This document shows positions 28,175 through 35,263 of a stretch of 64,000 nt of DNA, piece after piece (position 1 is the first letter of the stretch; the number at the start of each line of letters is the position of its first letter). The notes under the pieces are model-generated. The model had not been told where the DNA came from and searched no databases. It saw only the letters and a program-made list of their open reading frames with translations. The stretch is from assembly GCA_012519425.1 (NCBI GenBank), contig JAAYQF010000026.1:1-64000 (forward strand). Reading direction: 5' to 3'. The DNA is from Bacteroidales bacterium. GTDB taxonomy: Bacteria > Bacteroidota > Bacteroidia > Bacteroidales > Paludibacteraceae. A program made the translations under genes and the position numbers.

Positions 28175-28555
28175 TTAGTCCATCCAAATCAATTCTGCAT
28201 CTTCCCACAAGTGCTCAATATCGTAAAATTCACGTGCCGGACGCTGAAACACGTGCACAATGATTTGTCCGTAATCCATTGCAATCCACTCACTATTCTC
28301 GAATCCCATAGAAGCAATTGGCTTAATATCGATATGTTCAGCAACATAATCTTTAATAGAACTGGCAATTGCACTAACATGTACATTGGAATCTCCTTCA
28401 CTGATTACAAAATAACTACAAGGAGCTTCTTTCAGTTTTTGCATATTCACCACGACAATATTTTTGCCTTTTTTCTCTCGTATTCCTTCTACAATTTTAT
28501 CGATAATTTGCTCGTTTTCAATAACTTTAACTTTCTTTGCCACAATATCATTCAA
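28175..28555 (-). CDS. rsfS: Ribosome silencing factor RsfS (Iojap family)
   Basis: The 126-residue protein has the RsfS core: IVVVNMQKLKEAPCSYFVISEGDSNVHV, then EWIAMDYGQIIVHVF and REFYDIEHLWEDAE. RsfS binds ribosomal protein L14 and blocks joining of the subunits when nutrients are short. It is the first gene of the operon running through ftsH to the acyltransferase. The start has a -7 promoter box 16 bases upstream. Confidence 0.95.
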   Translation of the reverse strand: MNDIVAKKVKVIENEQIIDKIVEGIREKKGKNIVVVNMQKLKEAPCSYFVISEGDSNVHVSAIASSIKDYVAEHIDIKPIASMGFENSEWIAMDYGQIIVHVFQRPAREFYDIEHLWEDAELIWMD

Positions 28556-28571
28556 TATTTAAATAATGCCA

Positions 28572-28579
28572 CAAATATA
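28572..28579 (-). promoter_or_regulatory. -7 box of the rsfS-ftsH operon
   Basis: TATATTTG on the minus strand matches TAnnTTTG and lies 16 bases before the rsfS ATG. The -33 partner is not obvious. Confidence 0.4.
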
Positions 28580-28709
28580 GTCTTAAAATGCTGAGTAATA
28601 AAATCTCTTAGATATTTTTACACTTCGGAATCGTGAAGGGTTCCACACTTTAAATTCTTAAATAAAAAGACGGTATCTCATAAACAAATATTCAACTAGT
28701 AAATAGTAA

Positions 28710-28871
28710 GGTGTTTTAGAAGTGTCCAAATGCAAGGCACTGAGATTGAGGGCAAAGGAGCATACTGAAGTATGTGACTGAGCCCGTGCTTCGACAGGCT
28801 CAGCAACCATCGAAAGTAACGTGGTTGCTGAGCGAAGTCGAAGTGCAGCAGTTGGGCACTTATGAAACACC
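28710..28871. repeat. 162-bp MITE-like element with 18-base inverted ends and an inner palindrome
   Basis: The left end GGTGTTTTAGAAGTGTCC (28710-28727) and the reverse complement of the right end, GGTGTTTCATAAGTGCCC (28871-28854), agree at 15 of 18 bases. Inside are a small hairpin CATACTGAAGTATG (28771-28784) and a long imperfect palindrome (28789-28845). The palindrome is built on CTTCGAC and CTCAGCAACCA with a loop around 28812-28820. There is no credible gene inside; the open frame across it on the minus strand lacks any recognisable domain. The structure fits a non-autonomous, REP- or MITE-like element. No target duplication was seen. It marks the left edge of the accessory island. Confidence 0.6.
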
Positions 28872-29113
28872 GCTGAGTTTGGGCGATTTAGCTGCTTGAA
28901 CGCTAATTTTTCGAGCAAAGCGGGCGCAGTCTTGATTTTTTTTTGCTTCGTTTTTTTAGTCTGATTATCAATTGAATTTAATGTCAGATTGTGTGTCGGC
29001 AGATTTGATTTTTGCGAAGCATGGGTAGATTTTTTTGTTTTTTTCTCTGCATTGGCAAAGCAAGCTTTTTCGCTAAGTTTTGGTTTGAGCGTGGGCTTGC
29101 TGATGTACTTGCT
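28872..29113. other. G/T-rich non-coding stretch at the island's left edge
   Basis: About 240 bases of skewed composition: many T-runs on the plus strand mixed with GCTTTGC-, GCGAAGC- and AAGCAAGC-type words. It contains GATTGTGTGTCG (28987-28998), repeated exactly at 36993-37004 on the far side of the chaperone gene group. No gene, tRNA or clear terminator was found. Confidence 0.45.
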
Positions 29114-29425
29114 TTAGCGTTTGGGTTTATTTGGACTTATCCATATTGATAATAATAAACCAATACCTACAATCACATCAACAATATTCCAAATCTCTCT
29201 ACCAAGCGCTATTTTTAAAAAAGGTTGAAACAGTATAGCCAAACCTCCATATATAATCATCTCTACTTGTTTCCCTTTTTTGTAAGCTTGATAAGCAAGA
29301 ATTGCAAAACCAACAAGACCTGCAAATCTTACAAACTGATAAAAACCGTATGGCATATCCAACAAGCACAGAAAGAAAAGACCTGCAAGAACAACTTTTG
29401 TTATTGTAGACAAATTATTTTTCAT
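29114..29425 (-). CDS. Small four-helix membrane protein (DUF6804-like)
   Basis: From ATG 29425 the protein is 103 residues with four hydrophobic helices (TKVVLAGLFFLCLL, FVRFAGLVGFAILAY, MIIYGGLAILFQPF, IVDVIVGIGLLLSIWI) and a short basic tail. The DMPYGFYQFVRF and LGREIWNIVDV motifs resemble DUF6804 proteins, of unknown function. The open frame could begin at 29446, but 29425 avoids a longer overlap; either way the start lies inside the end of the TerB-like gene, so translation is coupled. As the last gene of the group, it may give the system another membrane part. Confidence 0.65.
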   Translation of the reverse strand: MKNNLSTITKVVLAGLFFLCLLDMPYGFYQFVRFAGLVGFAILAYQAYKKGKQVEMIIYGGLAILFQPFLKIALGREIWNIVDVIVGIGLLLSIWISPNKPKR

Positions 29426-29945
29426 CTTTAAAGCTTGAAAAATCAATTGTCTTAATTTCTTTCAATTCGGGGATAGAAATAGTTGAAAGCAAATCACTGA
29501 GGGTTTCATTTTTAACAACGTCCTGTGAGTAGTCTCTATCAAAAAGGTACTCAACTGCACCAAAGCGGTCTCGAATAATTTCATCGTGCAACTCAAGATG
29601 TGAACGAAGAAAACGAATAAATTTAATCTCGTTTTCATCCATTTTTTTATTTGCCATTGCAAGACGTAACGCAACCTCAAGAATTAAAAGCTCCTGAACA
29701 GGGCTTAATTTCGTGGCTTTTAAATATGCATAAAGGTCTTCAATTATGTGTTTTCCTTTTTCTTTAAGAGCAACAAGCAAATCATCTAATTCATCAGATA
29801 AATCAATATCTTTAAAATAGATAGAAGCCTTATTCAGCGCTTTCATTTCCTTAATTTCCATCTCATCGATACACCCATCACAGGCTATCGTGCAAAAGGC
29901 AACTTTAAATAACAAATGTTGAAATTGTTGTTTTTCTAGTGTCAT
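29415..29945 (-). CDS. TerB-like protein
   Basis: The 176-residue helical protein has two TerB-type acidic repeats: ACDGCIDEMEIKEMKAL (about residues 20-36) and MANKKMDENEIKFIRFLRSHL (about 96-116). This D-x-x-(I/M)-D-E-x-E pattern marks TerB family proteins, which bind metal ions and recur in tellurite-resistance and other stress modules. No terC, terD or terZ gene is present, so it is not part of a classical Ter operon. It starts 2 bases after the pseudokinase-AAA+ gene and overlaps the membrane protein gene downstream. The link to the chaperone genes is by gene order only. Confidence 0.72.
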   Translation of the reverse strand: MTLEKQQFQHLLFKVAFCTIACDGCIDEMEIKEMKALNKASIYFKDIDLSDELDDLLVALKEKGKHIIEDLYAYLKATKLSPVQELLILEVALRLAMANKKMDENEIKFIRFLRSHLELHDEIIRDRFGAVEYLFDRDYSQDVVKNETLSDLLSTISIPELKEIKTIDFSSFKDEK

Positions 29946-29947
29946 AT

Positions 29948-31747
29948 TTATTCATTATTTGTAGGACGAAAACCAATACGTGGGCGTTCTTCCTTCATTT
30001 GTAAATCTTGTTTTTCATTATCCCATTTCCTTTTTAAGGCCTCATATTTTCTAATTTCTGTAAGCGAAACTGTAGGTTTATTATCGCTTATTACTTCCAA
30101 AAAAATGGACATTGTAATCCTACCTCTTACCTTCAGAGCTTTTCGGGAAGCTTCGTCTATTAAAAATTTTAAATCACTTGACACGTAGTTCTCTGTCAAT
30201 GAGGCTAATTTGTCATAGTCAAGCCCTAGGTCTATCGGTCTGTCTTTCAAGTAAAGTTTAAACATTGCTGACCTTGCATTCTTGTCAGGTGGCGACAAAT
30301 AAACTGATTTATCCAAACGTCCGGTTCGTAAAATTGCAGGGTCAATTTTTTCAGGACGATTTGTTGCACCAATTACAAAAATTCCTTTTTCTCCACAATT
30401 TGTCATCTGAGCCAAAATCTCATTTACTGCCGAAGCATGCATTTGATGAAGATCTCCTTCTCTTGATGGTGCAATTGCATCTAATTCATCAATAAAAATT
30501 ATTGTTGGCGCTTTTTCTTCTGCTTCTTTGAAAAGTCTTCCAATATTCTCTTGTGTTGCATTAATATATTTACTCTGCAAATCGGAAGGCTTTATCATTA
30601 CAAAATTATACCCAACCTCTTCAGCAAATTTTTGAGCAATAAAAGTTTTTCCACAACCCGGCGGCCCATATAATAACATTCCGTTTAACATTGGAATACC
30701 GTATTCTTTGTATAATTCAGGATCGTTTAAAAAATCTATTACATCTTCTTTGAGTTGTTGTTTAAGGCTTTCCATACCTGCAATTTGATCAAAACCCGTC
30801 CCTTGCTTTTTCTCCTGTTTTCCTCCGGCTTTTACAAAGGTTTTTTGAATGTCATTTGTTTCTATAATCATTTCACGCTTTAACGCTTTGGAAAACTCTT
30901 CTGCGGTTTGAAAACGGTCTTCAATATCAATAGATAAAGCCTTTGTTAATGTGTTTTTTATGTGTTCATCAATTAAATCATCATTCGCAAGGGAAAAATT
31001 TAAAGGTTTACTTCTTGCTGCTTCCAATAATCCTTTCCACTTGTTAATCGGTTGATTTAGGATGTTCTCATTAAAGAAAGGAGGAATACCGAATAGCAAA
31101 TGATACAACAAAGCTCCAATTGAGAATAAATCACTTTGCGGAATAAAAATCCCATTTAGTAATTCAGGCGCAGCATGAAATACCGACAAATACTTAATTG
31201 AAACGCTTTGTCCGTTTTCATGAATAGTCCTCGCTTGTTCAAACCCTGTTAAAATAGGTTTGTCTCTTTTTGACGAATAATCCAGTTTTATTGTATTAGG
31301 ATTTATTCCGTTATGAATTATTGGGTCTGACAGATTATGCAAGTAGTCAATTGCTTCGAGTAGCTCAATAATGATAGGAATTGCAGTATAGGGTGAAAGT
31401 GTTCCTTCTCTTTTTAACCTTTCTGTAAGGGTTTCGCCACTTACAAACTCATAAGACAGAAAAGCAAACTTTTGTTTCTCAATAATGGTTTCGCCTTCTT
31501 CCAAGAGTTTTGGTATATTGTTGTGATTAATTTGATTTAGCAAATTAAGTTGTAATAACTTACCGTTTTCGTCAAAATAAGACGAAGGAAGTGAAGCAAG
31601 ATTAATTAAATCAAGCCTTACAATATTGCCCGAAGTATCTTTTGCCCGATACGATTGGGCAAAAGAATTATTGCCGATTGGAAATTGAATTTCAAATCGA
31701 CCGGCTACAGAAAAACCCTTCTGCAATAAGTTTTCTTTTTCTTGCAT
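29948..31747 (-). CDS. Pseudokinase-AAA+ ATPase fusion
   Basis: The 599-residue protein joins two domains. Residues 15-295 have the protein-kinase fold by motif order, but the catalytic parts are lost: the VAIK lysine site reads VRLD (43-46), the HRDxKxxN loop reads HNGINPNT (145-152), and DFG reads GFE (168-170). Residues 318-575 form an intact AAA+ module of FtsH/Cdc48 type. It has Walker A GPPGCGKT (361-368), Walker B IIFIDE (416-421) and a second region ATNRPEKIDPAILRTGRLDK. There is no protease domain. The ATG overlaps the Hsp70 stop by one base. It probably acts as a remodelling motor whose kinase-like part binds a partner; a separate active kinase is encoded at 38865-39668. Confidence 0.82.
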   Translation of the reverse strand: MQEKENLLQKGFSVAGRFEIQFPIGNNSFAQSYRAKDTSGNIVRLDLINLASLPSSYFDENGKLLQLNLLNQINHNNIPKLLEEGETIIEKQKFAFLSYEFVSGETLTERLKREGTLSPYTAIPIIIELLEAIDYLHNLSDPIIHNGINPNTIKLDYSSKRDKPILTGFEQARTIHENGQSVSIKYLSVFHAAPELLNGIFIPQSDLFSIGALLYHLLFGIPPFFNENILNQPINKWKGLLEAARSKPLNFSLANDDLIDEHIKNTLTKALSIDIEDRFQTAEEFSKALKREMIIETNDIQKTFVKAGGKQEKKQGTGFDQIAGMESLKQQLKEDVIDFLNDPELYKEYGIPMLNGMLLYGPPGCGKTFIAQKFAEEVGYNFVMIKPSDLQSKYINATQENIGRLFKEAEEKAPTIIFIDELDAIAPSREGDLHQMHASAVNEILAQMTNCGEKGIFVIGATNRPEKIDPAILRTGRLDKSVYLSPPDKNARSAMFKLYLKDRPIDLGLDYDKLASLTENYVSSDLKFLIDEASRKALKVRGRITMSIFLEVISDNKPTVSLTEIRKYEALKRKWDNEKQDLQMKEERPRIGFRPTNNE

Positions 31748-34314
31748 TAGTCTGTTAAAAGGCTATCATCACCTGTAAGTATTGGTTTGTCAACGCCAGG
31801 TAATAGTTTATATAATTCAATCACAATTGGTCTTAAAACTTGTTTACTTGGTCTATTTTGAGCTTTAGCAAGTCCTTCATTAATAAGCATTCTCGCTTTA
31901 TTCCTGTCGCTCCAGTCATGCATATCAAATTCTTCATTAAACTGATGTAAGAGAGAAATCTCTAAGCTCGCACCCAAACCAGCATCTACGATTGTAAAAG
32001 CCATACCTCGCATTGAATCAATTAACTCTTTAGCAACTTTTACATTTTTATCTTTAATTACTTGCGGAATTTGTTCTTTAAATTGTGCAATAGCCTCTTT
32101 AACTCTTTCTTCATTCAAGCCATCAACTTTACCTTCAAATTCTTTAAAAGTCTTTTCTAATTTGTAAAAGGCATCTTTTAACTCCTCCTCTGTTTTTGGC
32201 CACTCAATTGAATCTTGTATATCGTCAAGTTTTCGTAAATTTCTTCTAAGGTTGTCCAATACTTGTTTTTTACGGTCGTAATCACTTCGACCTTGTTCCA
32301 ATAATTTTTCAAGTTCAAAAATCTCGTTTGATAGTTTATTCAAAGTATCTTTATCTATAAAGTCGCTTTCTTGTTTAATGATGTTCAAGGTTTGTTTGGC
32401 TTTTGATATTTCTGTTTCAAGCCAATTTGCATCAATTTCTTTTTGTGTTGAATTATTTGGCACTTCAACATCTTGAGCGAAATTTAAATATGGGAAAAAA
32501 GCAGAAAGTGTTATACGTTCAGATTTATCAACTTTAACAGTCAAATCAACATCACTACCTTCTGGTAAAAGTTCGGGTAAATCCTCACCTGTAATTATTA
32601 CATCATAAACGCGTTCATTGTAAATTGCCCTTGACTCTTCTGCACCATAATCACCTTGATAAACAGGAATTTTAATAAAGTCAGAAGATGAACCCGGGTT
32701 AATTTGTTTTTGTGTCTTCAAACCATTGGCTATGCCAGTTGCAGGTGTTGATTGATTTTTCTCAAGTCCTTTGATTGGTCGAAATACGATTTTTCCACTT
32801 GCTTTGCTCTTTATTTCAATCCCAATATTATATGGTAAGGGTGCACTACCAACTTTTGAACCTTGAATAATTGTAAAATCGTTTGGTTCGCTTGGAATTA
32901 AATCGCCTTGCTCATTATAAACAAAAACATTAAAGGCATTTGCTTTGCCTTCATTTAATTTCACTTCTACAACTTCTCCAACATCGTCAATTTGAATTTT
33001 ACCACTTGACCAAGCCTTGTCAGTTCTTACAACTTCGACAAAACATTTTTCAGGAATTTTTCCCTCCGTTTTGTCTTTAAGAATTTTAATTGTTACAAAT
33101 TCCTCATTTTCAACTGTTGTTGGTTCGTATCCTAAACCAAGTTGAATTTTGGTTTTATCTCGGTTTTTTTCAATTATTTCATCAGAAACATTAACAGTTG
33201 AAGCGTATAATGCCGCACCTTTTGCAACTACTGTCATTGGGTCGTAACTTGTGTCAACTTTTTCGGTTACTTGTTCCTTTAACATTTTTCTCAAGATGGG
33301 AGAATGAGTGGGACCTCCAACTAAAATTAATGTGTCTAAATTATTGCCGTTTAATTTATTCCTTTTAAGTAATGCGTTGCAAATATCAATTGCCTTTTGA
33401 AAAATTGGCTTAACAACGGGAGCAAAAATTGATTCAGTTAGTTCTAAATCCAATTCAATTTCTGTTCCTTCATCATCTTCGGGAAAATCGCCAAGATTTG
33501 ATAAGATATCGGTTGAAGGAGCAAAAGACAGAGCAATTTTGGCATCTTCTGCAAAATCTTTCAGAGCATTCCTAAAATATTCTAATTCACTACCTGATAA
33601 AAAAGTGTCTATTTTAAACTTACTTTTTAGATCCGGAATTAGGATCTCATCAACTATTGCGTAATCAATATTTTTTCCTCCTAAATAGTTGTCTCCTTCA
33701 GTATCTATTACTTTCATTATACCGTCTTCAACTTTTAGCAATGCTGCGTCAAAAGTACCACCACCAAAGTCAAAAACCAACCAAAGACCGTTTTTACTTG
33801 TTGAATCTAAACCGTATGCCATTGAAGCTGCAATAGGTTCTTGCAATAATTCGCAGTGCTCAAAACCTGCAAGTTTTGCGGCTCTTGAAGTTGCATCTTT
33901 TTGATTTATAGTAAATTTTGCAGGAACAGTAATAACAACTGATTTTATTTCTTCGTCTGTAATAAATGATTTTAGCTTTTTTAATACTTCGGAAGATAAT
34001 TCTTCTGAAGTATAATCTTTATTCATATTAGAACTACTATACATTTTGTCAGTTCCCATCGTACGCTTAAACTCTATGAAAGTATTTGCATCTGATTTCA
34101 TGGTTTTTAAGGTGCGTAATCTATCTGAACGAAACTGATTTGCAGCTGCATCACCAGCAATAATTGATTGTTTTTTGTTAAAATTAACACATGAAGACAT
34201 TGTATCTTTCAATGTATCAGTTTTCTTTATTACCGGTTCTCCATTTTCCATTCGGGCAATGGCAGAATTTGTAGTTCCTAAATCTATTCCGTAATCAATT
34301 TTTGTTCTTGCCAT
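31747..34314 (-). CDS. Long Hsp70-family chaperone
   Basis: The 855-residue protein has an Hsp70 ATPase domain with the phosphate-1 motif GIDLGTTNS (residues 9-17), VVITVPAKFTINQKDATSRAA (126-146) and the phosphate-2 motif FDFGGGTFD (181-189), plus LILVGGPTHSPILRKML. It is about 215 residues longer than DnaK. The substrate-binding region is divergent, and a long charged helical tail (about 650-800) looks like a coiled coil. The DnaK-type C-terminal signature is absent. It is flanked by a J-like gene and a GrpE-like gene upstream and an AAA+ gene downstream, so it is a dedicated accessory chaperone rather than the housekeeping DnaK. Confidence 0.9.
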   Translation of the reverse strand: MARTKIDYGIDLGTTNSAIARMENGEPVIKKTDTLKDTMSSCVNFNKKQSIIAGDAAANQFRSDRLRTLKTMKSDANTFIEFKRTMGTDKMYSSSNMNKDYTSEELSSEVLKKLKSFITDEEIKSVVITVPAKFTINQKDATSRAAKLAGFEHCELLQEPIAASMAYGLDSTSKNGLWLVFDFGGGTFDAALLKVEDGIMKVIDTEGDNYLGGKNIDYAIVDEILIPDLKSKFKIDTFLSGSELEYFRNALKDFAEDAKIALSFAPSTDILSNLGDFPEDDEGTEIELDLELTESIFAPVVKPIFQKAIDICNALLKRNKLNGNNLDTLILVGGPTHSPILRKMLKEQVTEKVDTSYDPMTVVAKGAALYASTVNVSDEIIEKNRDKTKIQLGLGYEPTTVENEEFVTIKILKDKTEGKIPEKCFVEVVRTDKAWSSGKIQIDDVGEVVEVKLNEGKANAFNVFVYNEQGDLIPSEPNDFTIIQGSKVGSAPLPYNIGIEIKSKASGKIVFRPIKGLEKNQSTPATGIANGLKTQKQINPGSSSDFIKIPVYQGDYGAEESRAIYNERVYDVIITGEDLPELLPEGSDVDLTVKVDKSERITLSAFFPYLNFAQDVEVPNNSTQKEIDANWLETEISKAKQTLNIIKQESDFIDKDTLNKLSNEIFELEKLLEQGRSDYDRKKQVLDNLRRNLRKLDDIQDSIEWPKTEEELKDAFYKLEKTFKEFEGKVDGLNEERVKEAIAQFKEQIPQVIKDKNVKVAKELIDSMRGMAFTIVDAGLGASLEISLLHQFNEEFDMHDWSDRNKARMLINEGLAKAQNRPSKQVLRPIVIELYKLLPGVDKPILTGDDSLLTD

Positions 34315-34335
34315 AATATTTTGATTTTTTAGTTT

Positions 34336-35244
34336 TTACTCGCCTTGACTAACTTCAATTTGTGCTGATTGTATCATAACACCTTTAAAGTTTACTTGTG
34401 GCTTTATTATTCTTGTTATAATTTGCTCATCTGGTTTTAAGTTTTCATCAGGTTTAAAATTAGCTGTAACTTTCATACCAGCATCATAAGGTTTATTTAG
34501 CATATCAACTATCTCATAACCATTACCCTCAAAATTTGCTTGAATACGTTTTACTGATGCTGCTAATTGCTTTAAACCTCTTGTTTCGGCATCCATGTTA
34601 TTGATGTTTTGTTGAATACGGATTATCTCGTCAGCAACTTTTAAAGCTAATGAATGGTCAACATCTTCGACTTTGACCAAAGATGTTTGCTTTTCCTCAT
34701 TCATGAGTTGCATTTGAGTATCAAGTAATTTTATTAACTGACCATCGAGTTTTAATTGTTCTTCTCGTAAAGAATCAGAGGTTTTTTTAATTTGATCTGA
34801 AAGCCCAGTTTTCTCTTTGCCAAGTTGTTTCTTAAGCCAACCAAAAAGAAGGACTGACAACAAAGCGATAAATAATACCGCAATTATCCAATACAAGGTG
34901 TTTTTACTTACAGTTTTACTTAATGTCGAAAGGTCTGCACTTGCTTTATCGCTTGTTTCTTGAATTTTAACACCAAGATTATCTGCGATTGTCTGTAAAT
35001 TGCTATTTGTGTTTGCCAAATTATCTTTCAAAATATTGAGACTATCAGTGGTGGCTGATAGCCTTTTATCAATTTTTTGAATAATGACATTTGCCGTATT
35101 TAACTGATTTGCCAGACTTTTATTCGAGGCTTCAAGTTTTTCGATACTGTTTTGTAACTGTTGAATAGTATCAGTTTTAGCTTGTGCAAATAAAGCAACG
35201 CTAAAAATTCCAATAGCAGTTATTGTTAAAAGTATTTTTCTCAT
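34336..35244 (-). CDS. Membrane-anchored coiled-coil protein with GrpE-like C-terminus
   Basis: From ATG 35244 the protein is 302 residues. It starts with a signal-like segment (KILLTITAIGIFSVALFAQA), then about 90 residues of coiled coil outside the membrane. One membrane helix (YWIIAVLFIALLSVLLFGWL, 118-137 from this start) leads to a second helical region of about 95 residues and a small beta domain. The end (YEIVDMLNKPYDAGMKV, ITRIIKPQVNFKGVMIQSAQ, IEVS) follows the order of motifs in the GrpE head: a (Y/F)D loop, an aromatic-glycine turn, and a final strand. The GrpE likeness is my reading and needs a profile search. The longer frame from 35283 would overlap the J-like gene. It lies 21 bases upstream of the Hsp70 gene. 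Confidence 0.6.
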   Translation of the reverse strand: MRKILLTITAIGIFSVALFAQAKTDTIQQLQNSIEKLEASNKSLANQLNTANVIIQKIDKRLSATTDSLNILKDNLANTNSNLQTIADNLGVKIQETSDKASADLSTLSKTVSKNTLYWIIAVLFIALLSVLLFGWLKKQLGKEKTGLSDQIKKTSDSLREEQLKLDGQLIKLLDTQMQLMNEEKQTSLVKVEDVDHSLALKVADEIIRIQQNINNMDAETRGLKQLAASVKRIQANFEGNGYEIVDMLNKPYDAGMKVTANFKPDENLKPDEQIITRIIKPQVNFKGVMIQSAQIEVSQGE

Positions 35245-35263
35245 ATTATTATTTTTATTCACA

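Noticed and set aside
28658-28918. An 86-codon open frame on the minus strand
   Set aside because: It runs across the MITE-like element and its palindrome; the frame has no recognisable domain and its composition follows the repeat.
29415-29945. Classical tellurite-resistance operon
   Set aside because: Only a TerB-like gene is present; no terC, terD, terE or terZ is nearby.
29948-31747. Second FtsH protease
   Set aside because: The AAA+ part is similar, but there is no HExxH motif and the N-terminus is a pseudokinase rather than membrane helices.
31747-34314. Housekeeping DnaK
   Set aside because: It is about 215 residues too long, lacks the usual C-terminal signature, and lies in an accessory gene group with divergent J-like and GrpE-like partners.
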